The position numbers and the translations under genes are program-made. From positions 1 through 5,614 of the forward strand of contig JAKADJ010000184.1 in assembly GCA_021820645.1 (NCBI GenBank): DNA of 5,614 bases, written 5' to 3'. This stretch comes from Bacillota bacterium. Lineage in GTDB: Bacteria; Bacillota_E; Sulfobacillia; Sulfobacillales; Sulfobacillaceae. Position 1 is the stretch's first letter, and each line of letters starts with the position of its first letter. Below the pieces are notes generated by a model. That model was not told the origin of the DNA, did not search any database, and worked only from the letters and a program-made list of their open reading frames with translations. Positions 1 to 5,551 of the stretch are shown piece by piece.

Positions 1-627
1 ACGGTGATCCCCAACGGAGTACATCCGACCTTTTTCCAGGACGTGACGGCGGAGCAACTGCAAGTAGCGTCGGAACGTTTTCAACTGGTGAGGCGGCCAC
101 GCATACTCTATGTCGGCGGATACGATGAACGCAAGAATGTGGCCACCCTCATCGCCGCCGCGCATGAGCTCTTCTCACGATGGCATGACGGAGAACTAAT
201 CTTAGTGGGGGCTAAGGCGAATCCTACCGTGGAGAGAACCGTTGGGGACATGGGGATGGCCGATCGTACCATCATGACACCCCGTGTTACCCGAGAGATG
301 CTAGGTGCGCTGTACCATGCGGCGGATGTGTTTGCCTCGCCGAGCACCTTCGAAGGATTTGGATTGGGGCCAGCACAGGCATTGGCGGCAGGGGTGCCGA
401 TCGTGGCTGGAGATACTCCGGCGGTCAGGGAAGTCGTGGGCGATGACGGCATTTTGGTGCGGCCTAAGGCCACCGAAGATTGGGTTCAGGCACTCCAACA
501 TGCTCTAGAGAGTCCGGCATTGACCCAGTCGATGGTAGCTCGAGGCAGAATCCGGGCCGAATCGCTTCGGTGGGAACGGGTCGCAGCGAAATACCGCGAG
601 CTGTACGGGCGCGTAGTCGAAAGGTAG
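1..627 (+). CDS. GT4-family glycosyltransferase, 5' truncated by the window
   Basis: This is the C-terminal, nucleotide-sugar-binding half of a GT-B fold glycosyltransferase (glycosyl transferases group 1, GT4-like). The frame is open from the first base, so the gene starts off-window and the N-terminal acceptor domain (usually 150-200 residues) is missing; the GTG at 4 is an internal Val. The fragment opens with the interdomain linker signature VIPNGVHP. It continues with YVGGYDERKN at codons 37-46, where the Gly-rich loop and Arg/Lys normally contact the donor diphosphate, then ELILVGA and the FEGFGLG segment at codons 117-123. The usual E-X7-E donor motif reads E118...Q126, so the second acidic residue is Gln. 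It presumably transfers a sugar in envelope or exopolysaccharide assembly on the cytoplasmic face. The stop lies 9 nt before the ATG of a second glycosyltransferase, so they form an operon. Donor and acceptor cannot be told from sequence. Confidence 0.93.
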   Translation, partial: TVIPNGVHPTFFQDVTAEQLQVASERFQLVRRPRILYVGGYDERKNVATLIAAAHELFSRWHDGELILVGAKANPTVERTVGDMGMADRTIMTPRVTREMLGALYHAADVFASPSTFEGFGLGPAQALAAGVPIVAGDTPAVREVVGDDGILVRPKATEDWVQALQHALESPALTQSMVARGRIRAESLRWERVAAKYRELYGRVVER

Positions 628-636
628 GAAACAGTG

Positions 637-1755
637 ATGCGGCTGGTATGGGTCGTGCCATCTCTGGCATGGGACAGTGGCACGGTGACGATGAAATGGG
701 TGATACCGATACTAAGTCAAATGGGCATCGCGGTGGATATTTTGCCGCTCCATGTGACCGGCCCCAACGAAACCCCCATTCATATCGAAAGAACGCCCGG
801 GATAGAAGTGCTAACGGCTCCGGTTCAAGGTCGCTGGGCACGAAATATCCAGGTGGCCGGGGTGCTCCGGCGTGCTTTTAAACTCTACGATCGCGTCATT
901 GTGGATCAAGATCTTGACATCGAACTCAAGGCGGTGACGGCTAGGACCTCGGTGGCCAAAAAGACGCCACTTATCCTTATTGCACATCTGCCTTTAACCG
1001 AGTACCTTGCAGCGCGCGGAGAAAATCAGATTGCAGGTTTGCGTCGCCTCATCGATGGGCTCTATCCCAAGATCGATCGCCTGGTCACCATCACCGATGC
1101 TGCTAGGACCGATCTGATGGAGTATCACGGGGTCGACCCGACCCGAATTCGCAAGCTCTCGCTGCCGCTCCCGTTTCGTCGGTGGCAAGAAGAAATCAGC
1201 GCGAACCCCCCGCACTCTTTTTTGGAGACCGATGATCCCGTGATTGCCGTCATGGGTCGGCTTGATGCATTGAAAGGGATGGAGGTCCTGATTAATGCGC
1301 TTCGGATTGTCAAGGACCATGGCTACCCGGTTCGCCTGCTGGTTCTAGGTGAGGGACCCCTCACGGCTAGTCATGAACAACTTTGCCGTTCGCTTGGAAT
1401 TCCCGCATATTTTTCGGGATTTGCAGAAGATGCCGCCGCATGGATTCATCGGGCGCAAATTTTTGTGGCGCCCCAGTATTTTGACGGAAGCGGATGGGAC
1501 ATGCACCTGGCGATGAGCGTCGGGGTACCGGTGATCGCCACTAACGCGCCCCATGCGTCGCGAGAAGTATTGGCCAAGGGCACACTCGGGAAAATCGTTA
1601 GCATCGGCGAGCCCATGGCCTTAGCCGAAGGCATTGAGCGTTGGCTCGACAACGACCGCATTCGTGGGGCGTTCTCCCTCTTGGCCAAACAGCGGGCACG
1701 GGCGCTAGACCGTGAGCGGGTGGGCTCTTTATGGATTGATGCGCTCACAACCTAG
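637..1755 (+). CDS. GT4-like glycosyltransferase with degenerate E-X7-E motif
   Basis: A complete protein of about 372 residues, normal for a two-domain GT-B/GT4 glycosyltransferase. The N-terminal Rossmann half starts RLVWVVPSLAWDSG. A linker with VTITDAA and a following GVDPTRIRKL stretch leads to the donor-binding half, which opens with IAVMGRLDALKGMEVL (Lys214 counted from the GTG at 634, expected to contact the donor phosphate), then LLVLGEGPL and FSGFAEDAAAWI. The region equivalent to E-X7-E reads YFDGSGWDMHLAMSVGVPVIA, with Asp284 in place of the first Glu and Leu292 in place of the second. The donor site is therefore atypical. ATG 637 is preferred over GTG 634 because the AGGAA at 626-630, which overlaps the previous stop, is then 6 nt away. 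It is translationally linked to the upstream glycosyltransferase. Likely role: sugar transfer in a surface glycan pathway; substrates unknown. The stop codon overlaps that of the converging reductase gene. Confidence 0.92.
   Translation: MRLVWVVPSLAWDSGTVTMKWVIPILSQMGIAVDILPLHVTGPNETPIHIERTPGIEVLTAPVQGRWARNIQVAGVLRRAFKLYDRVIVDQDLDIELKAVTARTSVAKKTPLILIAHLPLTEYLAARGENQIAGLRRLIDGLYPKIDRLVTITDAARTDLMEYHGVDPTRIRKLSLPLPFRRWQEEISANPPHSFLETDDPVIAVMGRLDALKGMEVLINALRIVKDHGYPVRLLVLGEGPLTASHEQLCRSLGIPAYFSGFAEDAAAWIHRAQIFVAPQYFDGSGWDMHLAMSVGVPVIATNAPHASREVLAKGTLGKIVSIGEPMALAEGIERWLDNDRIRGAFSLLAKQRARALDRERVGSLWIDALTT
1712..1748. repeat. 7-bp inverted repeat at the 3' end of the second glycosyltransferase gene
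   Basis: GTGAGCG (1712-1718) and CGCTCAC (1742-1748) are perfect complements with a 23-nt loop, ending 4 nt before the stop codon at the convergent junction. No T-tract follows on either strand, so it is not a standard terminator, but as a structure that forms in both transcripts it may mark the 3' ends of two convergent messages. Confidence 0.35.
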
Positions 1756-2903
1756 GTCTCTTCCACACGCGGCATACGGATCTTGGCATGCGCGAGGAGA
1801 GATATTTTGGTGTTATGCAGCAGTTCGGGGTAGGTGGCAGTGCCCTGGGCGACCGCTAAATAGGTTTCTAATAGCCGCGTGTCCTTGAGGAAAATATTCG
1901 ACCAGAACTGGGAGAGCGGATAAAAGAGGTGGGCCATGGTGACCGCCGATCGTAAATGGGGCCAAAACTCGGCCCGTATCGCTGTCTCGTAGTCTTGGAT
2001 TTTGGTATTGTGACCGGCGGCTTGGCCGATGCTTTGGGCTGCGAGATGACCGGTACGTAGCGCCGAATAGATGCCTTCCGCCGAAAAGGCATCCATAAGA
2101 CCGGCGGCATCACCGACCAACACGGCACGGTCATTGGCCAATTGCCCCCATCGCGTGCGATACGGGAGCGGGTGGGCCAGAATCTTAGGTACGGTGTCTT
2201 GGCCCAATTCCGGTAATTTTTCCGAAAGGTATTGGCGCAGCAACCCTTTAAGACCAAGTTTTTGGGGTCGGAACGAGCCCACTCCAATATTTAAGACTGG
2301 ATAACGGGGGATGACCCAGGCATAGCCCCAAGGGTAGCGGGCGATATCAATTTCGACACGGTCTCTCCAGGTCTCGAAAAGCGCGTCGGAGACCGGGACT
2401 TCCACTTCCACGGCGGCCCCGTTCTTGGCACGAGGAAATCCCAACAGTCGAGCCGAGACGCCATGACCCCCGTCGGCACCGACTAAATACCGGGTCTCGA
2501 AGGTGTCGCGATTTGCGGTTCTGACTGCGTAACCGGCCGATAGGGGTTCGATGTCGACCACCGGAGTGCCTTCTATCAACGAGGCTCCTTGGGTGACCGC
2601 TTCGGACGCTAACCACTGGTCGAAGTACTGGCGTTCTACTGTGTGACAATAGGGAGTTGTGGAGTCGATGGTGACGGCCTTGGTGCTGTTACTAAATGTC
2701 CACTGGGTCGGATGCGTTTTGGTATAGGACTCATAACCCGCCGGGAGCAAGTCGAGAGCTCGTGTCGTCAACGCCCCGCCACAGGGTTTAATCCGGGGTA
2801 ACGTCATAGCCTCGAGCATTCTAACCTGTAATCCTTGCGCTGCCAACAAGCGAGCGGCAGTGCTCCCCGATGGACCGGAACCAATTACAATCACATCATC
2901 CAC
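1752..2903 (-). CDS. Geranylgeranyl reductase family FAD-dependent oxidoreductase
   Basis: A flavoprotein of the geranylgeranyl reductase (GGR) family, about 383 residues, full length. These enzymes hydrogenate isoprenoid double bonds (prenyl side chains of lipids, quinones or chlorophyll) using FAD. Counted from the upstream GTG at 2912, it shows a dinucleotide-binding GSGPSG at 11-16 after a beta strand, Glu34 closing the Rossmann unit, the family hallmark PRIKPCGG at 39-46 with Cys44, GADGGHG at 145-151, YPWGYAWVIPR at 193-203, and the second FAD motif VGDAAGLMDAFSAEGI at 266-281. Starts at 2912 (GTG), 2909 (ATG) and 2903 (GTG) are all in frame. I prefer 2903 because GAGGTGAT (2916-2909), an 8-base match to the 16S 3' end, overlaps the first two and sits properly before the third, giving MDDVIVIG. 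No membrane segment is seen. Menaquinone or membrane-lipid saturation is inference; no isoprenoid gene is nearby. Confidence 0.92.
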   Translation of the reverse strand: MDDVIVIGSGPSGSTAARLLAAQGLQVRMLEAMTLPRIKPCGGALTTRALDLLPAGYESYTKTHPTQWTFSNSTKAVTIDSTTPYCHTVERQYFDQWLASEAVTQGASLIEGTPVVDIEPLSAGYAVRTANRDTFETRYLVGADGGHGVSARLLGFPRAKNGAAVEVEVPVSDALFETWRDRVEIDIARYPWGYAWVIPRYPVLNIGVGSFRPQKLGLKGLLRQYLSEKLPELGQDTVPKILAHPLPYRTRWGQLANDRAVLVGDAAGLMDAFSAEGIYSALRTGHLAAQSIGQAAGHNTKIQDYETAIRAEFWPHLRSAVTMAHLFYPLSQFWSNIFLKDTRLLETYLAVAQGTATYPELLHNTKISLLAHAKIRMPRVEET

Positions 2904-2908
2904 ATACA

Positions 2909-2916
2909 TCACCTCT
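2909..2916 (-). promoter_or_regulatory. Ribosome binding site that decides the reductase start
   Basis: GAGGTGAT on the minus strand matches eight bases of the canonical anti-Shine-Dalgarno complement (AGAAAGGAGGTGATC). It covers the GTG at 2912 and the first base of the ATG at 2909, leaving GTG 2903 at a normal distance. The chosen start therefore gives MDDVIVIG, matching how many flavoproteins of this fold begin. Confidence 0.6.
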
Positions 2917-3024
2917 TCTCTTGAGTCTAACAGAGTCCGAAGATTTGCCTAGCGCGATTTTTGTCACCGGGCTATAACAACGGCATGGCGAGTGCGATGT
3001 CCGGATCGTCCATATCGTGCCGCG

Positions 3025-3537
3025 TTATTCGGGTGCATCCGTAGCTAGCGGTTTTATCATCAGGAGTGCCGGGAAATGGTGTCCATTCCAATGAATGGAC
3101 AGTTCCTGGATCGCCTCAAAGCCCTGGAGTTGCCAGAAGTGGAGGACGGAATCATCGTATCCGGTTGCGACGTCGATGCGAATGAAGCGAGTTCCGTGGG
3201 ACAGAGCATAGGACTCGAAGGCGTGGTAAACCTGTGTTCCAAGTCCTTGATGCGCATAATCGTGATGCATCTTAAGAAGAGACAAATAAGCCGTGGTGTC
3301 TATTTTGGTGTCTAGGAGTCCGATGATTTGATGCGAAGACTTTGCCACCACCTTACAGGAAACAAATCTCGTGCAGCGCATGGTGTTAATTTCCCTGGCG
3401 ATCCATTCTAGGGTCACCCGGCTCCGCGGCAGATGATGGATTAAAAAGGCCTGATTGGAGTGATACACGGCGACGAGGTCATTCCAGTCGGTGGGGCGGA
3501 TGGTGCTTACCAAGGTGTCACGCGATTCGAATCTCAC
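3025..3537 (-). CDS. GNAT family N-acetyltransferase
   Basis: A single-domain Gcn5-related N-acetyltransferase of 170 residues, the usual size for the family, which moves an acetyl group from acetyl-CoA to an amine. The protein begins with the typical STIRPTDW beta-strand 1 segment (11-18). It then has GLLDTKI (strands 2-3) and LSLLKMHHDYAHQGLGT (85-101), which is motif A: the QGLGT turn at 97-101 is expected to bind the CoA pyrophosphate, though the position usually occupied by Arg/Gln is Ala95. The C-terminal half, IRIDVATGYDDSVLHFWQLQGFE (beta-4/alpha-4 and FW..xGF, 119-141), is typical. GTG 3537 is the start because GGAGG at 3549-3545 lies 7 nt upstream; a nearer ATG at 3542 runs straight into a stop. 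It has its own promoter (3634-3662) and lies 121 nt upstream of the reductase gene on the same strand, so read-through is possible. The substrate (small molecule, antibiotic, or protein/ribosomal target) is not predictable. Confidence 0.87.
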   Translation of the reverse strand: MRFESRDTLVSTIRPTDWNDLVAVYHSNQAFLIHHLPRSRVTLEWIAREINTMRCTRFVSCKVVAKSSHQIIGLLDTKIDTTAYLSLLKMHHDYAHQGLGTQVYHAFESYALSHGTRFIRIDVATGYDDSVLHFWQLQGFEAIQELSIHWNGHHFPALLMIKPLATDAPE

Positions 3538-3609
3538 TTCATCCCCTCCAGCGGCTGAGAGCAGTCCAATGCGCGCCTTGATCGCGTCCGAGTGTCACGT
3601 CGGGAGGCT

Positions 3610-3622
3610 GGGGTGCCACCCC
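3610..3622. promoter_or_regulatory. Perfect 13-bp palindrome just downstream of the GNAT start site
   Basis: GGGGTG-C-CACCCC has two perfectly complementary 6-bp arms around one central base. Relative to the predicted GNAT transcription start (about 3627, minus strand) it spans roughly +5 to +18. This is a classical place for a repressor operator, or for a 5'-end RNA hairpin. In the plus direction it is followed by CGTCTTTT, so a weak intrinsic terminator of plus-strand transcription is a third possibility. The structure is seen; the function is inferred. Confidence 0.4.
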
Positions 3623-3633
3623 CGTCTTTTGCG

Positions 3634-3662
3634 ATTATAAGACACACTCTAATGCGGGTCGA
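3634..3662 (-). promoter_or_regulatory. Sigma-A-type promoter of the GNAT gene
   Basis: On the minus strand a perfect TATAAT (3639-3634) lies 17 bp after TCGACC (3662-3657), which matches the consensus TTGACA at four of six positions. The predicted transcription start is about 3627, giving a leader of about 90 nt before the GTG at 3537. It is the best-formed promoter in the window. Confidence 0.65.
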
Positions 3663-3857
3663 TCACAGACTGGTTTCGGAGTGGAGTCGATGTAGGGTGA
3701 GGTAAGGTTGCCATAACATCCTGCTCAGTGTGATCCGGCTCGATGTTTCTTTAATGCGCGAGATCTCTGTCATGAGAGAAGAACGCATCCCATTACCCCC
3801 GCCCCACGGGATTAAGGCCGAGAATTTTTGGGGCGATTGGGCACGCGAGAAAACGTC

Positions 3858-3863
3858 TATAAT
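3858..3863 (+). promoter_or_regulatory. Candidate -10 box for cca
   Basis: A perfect TATAAT lies on the plus strand about 150 bp before the cca start. The only -35-like hexamer nearby is TTGGGC at 3837-3842, with a short 15-bp spacer and three of six consensus matches, so the call rests on the -10 box. A start near 3870 would leave a leader of about 140 nt containing the inverted repeat at 3912-3949. Confidence 0.4.
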
Positions 3864-3911
3864 TCGGGTTAGTATCTCGATTGGTGTAATGGTGGGGTGT
3901 TGCCTATTGAG

Positions 3912-3949
3912 TTCCCGGCACAGCTCGACCCCATGAGGATATCCGGGAA
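3912..3949. repeat. 7-bp inverted repeat in the cca leader
   Basis: TTCCCGG (3912-3918) and CCGGGAA (3943-3949) are perfect complements separated by 24 nt. In a transcript from the candidate promoter at 3858 they would form a GC-rich stem about 60 nt before the cca start codon. No U-run follows, so it is not an intrinsic terminator. It could be leader structure or a protein site, or chance. Confidence 0.35.
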
Positions 3950-3993
3950 AGGCGATAGGGCGGTAAGTTCGTAACCAGTCAAAAAAATCCCGT

Positions 3994-3998
3994 GGAGG
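3994..3998 (+). promoter_or_regulatory. Ribosome binding site of cca with long spacer
   Basis: GGAGG is 12 nt from the ATG at 4011. An out-of-frame ATG at 4000 lies only 1 nt after it and would encode five residues (MTLTC) ending at 4017, overlapping the cca start; it is too close to the site to be used normally. No other in-frame start competes with 4011. Confidence 0.6.
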
Positions 3999-4010
3999 AA
4001 TGACTCTAAC

Positions 4011-5399
4011 ATGTTAGAACAGGTGCCTGCTCCGGTGACTAAGGTCTGGGCTTGGTTAAACGAAAGCGAACCCACTTATCTGGTGGGGGGTGCCTTGAGA
4101 GATCTGCTGGGGCATGGCGTGCCCGAAGATTGGGACTTGACCACCCGGCTCACCCCCGACGCGGTTGAGGCCATAGGCAGACAAAAAGGTTATCGGGTGA
4201 TCCCAACGGGCAAGGCATTTGGCACCGTGACCTGGCTAAGTGAGGGAGGGCCCATTGAGGTCACTACGTTCCGTCGTGAAGGGCGGTACCGCGATGGGCG
4301 TCGTCCCGACCATGTCGAGTTTGCCGCGAGCATCGAGGAGGACTTAAGTCGACGCGACTTTACCATGAATGCTATCGCCATGGCGTTTGATGGGACCCTG
4401 ATTGACCCGTATGGAGGGGCTCAGGATTTAGCCCGGGGTCGCATTGTTACGGTTGGGGACCCGCGGGCCCGATTTAATGAGGATCCCTTAAGGATGTTGC
4501 GCGCTATTCGCTTTGTGGGCCGTGACCTCAATGGTCATCCGATGCGGTTAGAATCCCAAACCTTTCGAGCGATTCAGCAGCTGAAAGACCGTATCGTGAG
4601 TGTCAGCGGGGAGAGGCAACGGGATGAACTTACTAAATTACTGGCCACGCCGCACTTTAGCGATGCATTGGCTATGCTCGACGAGACCGGTATCCTCGGT
4701 GTGATCTGGCCCGAATGGGTGGCTTGCCGGAACTTCATCCAATATGACCCGCGCCATGCCAACCCGGTCCACCAGCATCTATTGGAGACAGCACGATGGG
4801 GGTGCACACCACTTTTGCGGTTGGCGGGGCTCCTCCATGACATTGCCAAGCCAAGTTGTTTTTGGCTGGACGAAACCGGGATCGGCCATTTTTATGGACA
4901 TGATCGGGTCAGTGCCCTATACGCTTCGCGTATGTTGGCACGCCTGGGTTGGGACAACGCGAGTATCGAGCGCGTGGCACTCCTGATTGAGTTTCACCTG
5001 TTTCCTTGGGAAGCGGCCGAGGACCGGACAATTCGGCGCCTGATTCGGGAACAGGGTGAGGAGGTGGTGGCAGAGCTTTTGGATCTGCGTAGCATGGATG
5101 TGCGTGGGGCGGGGAGCGTCTGGAACCAGGAAGCCGTAGTACGGCTTCGAGTGGCAACATTGCAACGAGAATACCCGGCCGCACTCCGTCAGTTGCAAGC
5201 TTCCGGCCAAGACATCATGCAGTGGACTGGGATCTCCCCGGGACCCGAAGTGGGCCGATGGCTGGATCGATTGCAGGACTGGGTGGATGATGATCCCCAT
5301 CGCAATAGGAGCGAGCTAATAAAGGCACATGTGTTGGGGCTGGCCAGCACCACAATTGAGGATGACCAGGACCCTTCGTTATCATCACGCGACGAATGA
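4011..5399 (+). CDS. cca: CCA tRNA nucleotidyltransferase, class II, with HD domain
   Basis: Adds or repairs the 3'-terminal CCA of tRNAs from CTP and ATP without a nucleic acid template. Length is 462 residues, usual for HD-containing bacterial versions. In order: motif A VGGALRDLL (25-33) with the metal-binding DWD (Asp40, Asp42); the flexible-loop region TFRREGRYRDGRRPD (86-100); motif B RRDFTMNA (114-121) with Arg115/Asp116; DPYGG (132-136); motif D EDPLR (157-161), the Asp/Arg pair that reads CTP or ATP; and a basic RMLRAIRF neck. An HD phosphohydrolase domain follows at about 250-335, with H254/H256, LLHDIAKP (His276-Asp277) and GHDRVSA (His297). The remaining C-terminal part is probably the tRNA-binding body/tail. 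The intact flexible loop argues for full CCA (or A-adding) activity rather than CC-adding only. ATG 4011 follows GGAGG (3994-3998) by a rather long 12 nt, but no in-frame upstream start exists after the TAA at 3972. Cytoplasmic. Confidence 0.97.
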   Translation: MLEQVPAPVTKVWAWLNESEPTYLVGGALRDLLGHGVPEDWDLTTRLTPDAVEAIGRQKGYRVIPTGKAFGTVTWLSEGGPIEVTTFRREGRYRDGRRPDHVEFAASIEEDLSRRDFTMNAIAMAFDGTLIDPYGGAQDLARGRIVTVGDPRARFNEDPLRMLRAIRFVGRDLNGHPMRLESQTFRAIQQLKDRIVSVSGERQRDELTKLLATPHFSDALAMLDETGILGVIWPEWVACRNFIQYDPRHANPVHQHLLETARWGCTPLLRLAGLLHDIAKPSCFWLDETGIGHFYGHDRVSALYASRMLARLGWDNASIERVALLIEFHLFPWEAAEDRTIRRLIREQGEEVVAELLDLRSMDVRGAGSVWNQEAVVRLRVATLQREYPAALRQLQASGQDIMQWTGISPGPEVGRWLDRLQDWVDDDPHRNRSELIKAHVLGLASTTIEDDQDPSLSSRDE

Positions 5400-5551
5400 T
5401 CGGTAGAGATTAAAAAAGGACCCAGAACCTCACGCACCCAAAATGGCATGCAGGTTGACACGGTGATGATATGATAGAGCCAAATACTTTTACGGGGAAG
5501 CATTTAATGTAAAGTATTTAATTGGATAATTTTGGGGAGTGTCGAATACTT
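5400..5551. other. AT-rich intergenic region upstream of the lipoprotein gene
   Basis: This gap is clearly richer in A/T than the genes around it. It contains a perfect TTGACA (5455-5460) but no -10 box at the proper distance: TATGAT (5470-5475) is only 9 bp away and GATAAT (5525-5530) is far too distant. So I place a promoter here only in general terms. No classical GC-rich hairpin plus T-run follows cca. Confidence 0.45.
5480..5526. repeat. AT-rich inverted repeat before the lipoprotein gene
   Basis: AAATACTTT (5482-5490) is perfectly complementary to AAAGTATTT (5511-5519). The pairing extends inward by AC/GT with one bulged T and outward by CC/GG beyond a small bulge. The loop holds a nested CATTTAATG. 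A third direct copy, AATACTTTT (5545-5553), overlaps the lipoprotein start codon. It could be an operator or a leader hairpin. As a cca terminator it would be weak: the stem is AT-rich and only ATAATTTT follows. Confidence 0.5.

Larger units (their letters stand above)
3538..4010. other. Divergent intergenic region between the GNAT gene and cca
   Basis: This 473-bp stretch holds the GNAT promoter and palindrome at its left end and the cca -10 box, leader inverted repeat and ribosome binding site at its right end. The middle (about 3665-3830) shows no recognisable gene, tRNA or strong structure. A 68-codon open frame from the GTG at 3730 has no ribosome binding site, no family likeness and a biased composition, and I do not consider it coding. 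The gap is unusually long for this compact window. Confidence 0.6.

Noticed and set aside
108..473. Long minus-strand open frames opposite the first glycosyltransferase, and similar ones opposite cca.
   Set aside because: They lie entirely antisense to clearly coding frames with conserved motifs and show no family features of their own.
2990..3022. A hairpin GTGCGAT...ATCGTGC downstream of the GNAT gene.
   Set aside because: It needs two G-U pairs, has a long loop and no T-run; too weak to call a terminator.
2921..3024. A promoter for the reductase gene between it and the GNAT gene.
   Set aside because: GTGACA is present on the minus strand but the best -10 (AATCTT) matches only three positions; read-through from the GNAT gene is equally possible, so no promoter is called.
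3605..3623. T-box riboswitch core on the minus strand (GGGTGGCACC).
   Set aside because: There is no stem I or specifier loop that I can fold, the predicted leader is too short, no U-tailed terminator follows, and the gene is an acetyltransferase rather than an amino-acid-related gene. Kept only as a resemblance.
3730..3936. A 68-codon plus-strand open frame in the gap before cca, with a hydrophobic C-terminal half.
   Set aside because: It has no ribosome binding site, no recognisable domain and a GTG start, and it overlaps the cca -10 box; chance open frames of this size are common at this GC content.
5455..5475. TTGACA plus TATGAT as a promoter for the lipoprotein gene.
   Set aside because: The spacer is only 9 bp, far from 16-18, so these two boxes cannot work together as a standard sigma-A promoter.
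5480..5535. Intrinsic terminator of cca at the AT-rich inverted repeat.
   Set aside because: The stem is almost entirely A-T, the loop is long and the following T-run is short; the repeat fits a regulatory site better.
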